The position numbers and the translations under genes are program-made. The notes under the pieces were generated by a model that saw only the letters and a list, made by a program, of their open reading frames with translations, was not told the DNA's origin and did no database searches. This document shows positions 61,904 through 64,000 of a stretch of DNA of 64,000 nucleotides, piece by piece; the first letter of the stretch is position 1; every line of letters begins with the position of its first letter. The stretch covers positions 1 to 64,000 of the forward strand of contig DASXWH010000170.1 of NCBI GenBank assembly GCA_036503775.1. The letters are read 5' to 3'. This DNA comes from Ohtaekwangia sp036503775. GTDB lineage: Bacteria; Bacteroidota; Bacteroidia; Cytophagales; Cyclobacteriaceae.

Positions 61904-64000
61904 TTACTCTACCGGATGATCGTTATACAGCAAAAATCCAATGTGCAATAAAACACCCAATTGATTCTCATCGTCATCGTAGTAATTCACGCTCAGGCTG
62001 ACAGGACCAATCGGGGCACGATATACAAAGCCCGCGGTAGCAGCCAGAAAAAGTGATTTGAGTTCATTTGAAATAACTGCTTCCTGCTGACTGTTCTGTT
62101 GCAGATAATCGAATGGTTTGAAGAGGTGTCCTTCAAACCTGAAATCCAATTTTGATGTAAGCGAAAAAATGTTTCTTAACCCGCCACCAATAAAATTGAA
62201 TGATCTGAAATTCTGCAGAATTAAAGTTGGGCTATCCTGGAAGGGCATGTACCCCGGAGTATTTATAATGGTGCCAAAATAATTCCGGAATACAGGCTGA
62301 TTTGAAAATACTGCCTGCACTAAATAACCACTTTTGAATCTCCCTTTTCCAAAGTAATGCTCAGCATGAAGTTTGGCCCTAAACCATTGGTGGTGTGCAA
62401 CAGCCTCCACTTCCTGTACAGAGGAATTTCCTGGATTGTGTTCTTCCCTTACACTGAAATACTCCACGCGCACCTCATATTTTTTTCCTCCGGTAGGATA
62501 TTGCTTTTGATTAAGGGTATTGGCACTGAAACTCAACCCGGTTTTAAAACCCCGAACCCGTAGAACATCGAGTGTATCCGTGTTGACAAAAACATTTCCA
62601 TTGATATAATGATCAACGTTATTAAACCCCTGGAAATCCATAGTGCATTTAAAGAATTCACGAACTGGAATTCCGGTGGAGAATCCTAAAGACCGGCTTA
62701 AGCGCCTGAGTACGGTAGATTTTGAAGGAGCATTAACTTCTTTTAAGAGATCATCACTCGCCAGATAATCCCAGTTTTGATATAAAAAATAAGGCTCAAC
62801 ATAAACAGGTGCAGGGAAATCAAACCGAACTTTCAGAAGACCTGATTTATAAAAGTTACCGGTTTGAAAGGCTCCATAACTATGAAGCAACGTACTTCCA
62901 AAGTGATAATAATTTAATCCCAGGTATATGTTGCTGATGTCACGTGTAGCAATGACGCCTCCGAAATCAACCTGAAAATTCTTTTGGGGCCTTCTGGATA
63001 AATGCAGATTAAATAGCCCTGAGGATGTATCGTATTTTATACCGGGATAAACATTATTAAAGTACGACTCAGACACGAGATTATAGTATCCTTTCTTAAT
63101 GGAAGCAAATGATCTCGGTTCATTGCTATTCTTTCTGGTACGGAATGATCTGCGAATATACCCGCGTTGTTTCGAGTTAAACCCTTTAAACTTCACATCA
63201 CCAAATAGAAAAGGAATATTTCTGTCATTAAATGAATTTCTCTTTTGGGTAACCTCATCGCAGGTTTGGCGTGCCTGAATTTTATTTTTAATTTCTTCTA
63301 TCTGACGTTTGGTCTGAATATATCCGCTATCAATTAAACTTTTGGCTTTACTAAAATCAAAAGAGGAATAGCCTCTCAGATCGGGCTGTATGTAAACACC
63401 TGTTTTTGGAATCTGGGATGGATCAGATTTGTCAAGTAAAAGAAAAAGCAATGATCGGGAAATCAGCACGTCATCATCTTTATAAGGATATTCTTCAAAA
63501 ACCTTGGAGGAGACATTGCATCCTATAATCACATCTGGTTTGAATTCACGCTGCACAACATCAACCGGGAAATTGTTATAGACCCCTCCATCAAACAAAT
63601 ATCTGCCGTCTACCCGAATGGGATTGTAAAAGAATGGTACTGTCTGGGTAGCGCGTAACGCGTCACTTAATGATCCTTGTGAAAGTGTAATTTCATTTTG
63701 CGTAAATATTTCTGCGGCAATGACCCGTAAGGGAATAAATAAACTGTCGAAGTTCCCTTTTGAAATGGCTGAAGCCTGCGCCATCTTATCTGCGAGGATA
63801 AAATTAAGAGAGGCATCGTTGGCCAATGTGGAATTAAACTGAAAGTTCAGGGTGGAGTCAAGTGCGAGGTCTACTTTAAGAAATCCGGGAGATGCTTCAT
63901 TCTGGTGGTAGCGATAATTATATCCTTGCTCGGGAGCGCCACTGATCCATCGTAAAAAACTCTCTGATAAAACCATGGACTCTATCTGGTCAGGGCTCAT
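61904..64000 (-). CDS. Patatin-like phospholipase with C-terminal beta barrel (5' partial)
   Basis: Truncated by the window edge: the first residues visible (MSPDQIESM) are internal, because the patatin nucleophile motif GxSxG is missing and must lie beyond 64000. The Asp of the catalytic dyad is in YLFDGGVYNNFPVD. After the lipase domain comes a POTRA-like linker, then a 16-strand-type barrel ending LLHIGFLLYNDHPVE, as in PlpD-type proteins that cross the outer membrane. Surface or periplasmic phospholipase A activity is expected. The tail is long and rich in aromatic barrel strands. Confidence 0.85.
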   Translation of the reverse strand: MSPDQIESMVLSESFLRWISGAPEQGYNYRYHQNEASPGFLKVDLALDSTLNFQFNSTLANDASLNFILADKMAQASAISKGNFDSLFIPLRVIAAEIFTQNEITLSQGSLSDALRATQTVPFFYNPIRVDGRYLFDGGVYNNFPVDVVQREFKPDVIIGCNVSSKVFEEYPYKDDDVLISRSLLFLLLDKSDPSQIPKTGVYIQPDLRGYSSFDFSKAKSLIDSGYIQTKRQIEEIKNKIQARQTCDEVTQKRNSFNDRNIPFLFGDVKFKGFNSKQRGYIRRSFRTRKNSNEPRSFASIKKGYYNLVSESYFNNVYPGIKYDTSSGLFNLHLSRRPQKNFQVDFGGVIATRDISNIYLGLNYYHFGSTLLHSYGAFQTGNFYKSGLLKVRFDFPAPVYVEPYFLYQNWDYLASDDLLKEVNAPSKSTVLRRLSRSLGFSTGIPVREFFKCTMDFQGFNNVDHYINGNVFVNTDTLDVLRVRGFKTGLSFSANTLNQKQYPTGGKKYEVRVEYFSVREEHNPGNSSVQEVEAVAHHQWFRAKLHAEHYFGKGRFKSGYLVQAVFSNQPVFRNYFGTIINTPGYMPFQDSPTLILQNFRSFNFIGGGLRNIFSLTSKLDFRFEGHLFKPFDYLQQNSQQEAVISNELKSLFLAATAGFVYRAPIGPVSLSVNYYDDDENQLGVLLHIGFLLYNDHPVE

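Noticed and set aside
1..64000. CRISPR arrays, insertion sequences, tRNA or rRNA genes
   Set aside because: No short spaced direct repeats, transposase motifs, terminal inverted repeats with target duplications, or cloverleaf/rRNA signatures were recognised by eye.

Overview
The window reads as a chromosomal segment of a Bacteroidota bacterium, most likely order Cytophagales. The grounds are gliding-motility genes gldE and gldD in the mutY-ssb-gldE-gldD order, SprB-type repeats with a type IX secretion (T9SS) sorting tail, a TonB-dependent receptor with an N-terminal carboxypeptidase-regulatory domain, OmpA/PD40 envelope proteins, many lipoproteins, promoter boxes of the Bacteroidota TAnnTTTG type, and almost no Shine-Dalgarno sequences. 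Coding density is high and no gap exceeds 300 bases. I see no rRNA or tRNA gene, CRISPR array, insertion sequence, integrase or prophage. This looks like conserved chromosome rather than an island.

Layout. 1-5260: sensing genes, namely a truncated propeller/Y_Y_Y sensor, a lipoprotein and a five-PAS histidine kinase. 5316-10525: a tight plus-strand run with a PBP4-type peptidase overlapping a NagZ-like glycosidase (peptidoglycan turnover), then N-formylglutamate amidohydrolase, HutF (last two steps of histidine degradation) and an acetyltransferase. 10538-15343: a 1601-residue secreted protein with OstA/LptA-like stretches. 15497-24162: RsmI-like methylase, metK, TrmH-like methylase, membrane GAF protein, mutS and a large lipoprotein. 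24184-27420: Crp/Fnr regulator, TonB receptor and a Crp/Fnr-like operator upstream of the receptor. 27502-34038: DEAD-box helicase, LPP20-like lipoprotein, TIM-barrel isomerase, deoxynucleoside kinase, TauE/SafE exporter, PLP enzyme and radical SAM protein. 34035-38590: a minus-strand operon of DnaQ/GIY-YIG nuclease, beta-propeller, M20 dipeptidase and a signal-peptidase-like lipoprotein whose catalytic lysine position is serine. 38657-43201: small membrane and His-rich proteins, uvrA and an acidic small protein. 43378-44185: an ECF sigma factor with an overlapping small partner ORF. 44274-47472: gldD, gldE, ssb, mutY. 47571-50538: HU-like protein, TPR protein, a 29-residue COX24/mS38-like basic protein and RNase G. 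50587-56559: a T9SS cargo with six SprB repeats between two copies of an unrecognised domain, then an AsmA-family protein. 56660-64000: aldehyde dehydrogenase, transglutaminase-like protein, two OmpA-family proteins and a truncated patatin/beta-barrel protein.

How they fit together. Much of the window serves the cell envelope: peptidoglycan turnover, outer-membrane uptake, lipoproteins, OmpA anchors, AsmA and OstA-like proteins, gliding/T9SS genes and a T9SS cargo. Housekeeping repair (mutS, mutY, uvrA, ssb) and RNA metabolism (RNase G, helicase, methylases) are interspersed. I found no clear multi-gene novel system. The best leads are the lysine-less signal peptidase lipoprotein, the bracketed SprB-repeat cargo, the giant OstA-like protein, the putative Crp/Fnr site next to its regulator, and two very short genes. 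All family calls are by eye from motifs; no database search was run.
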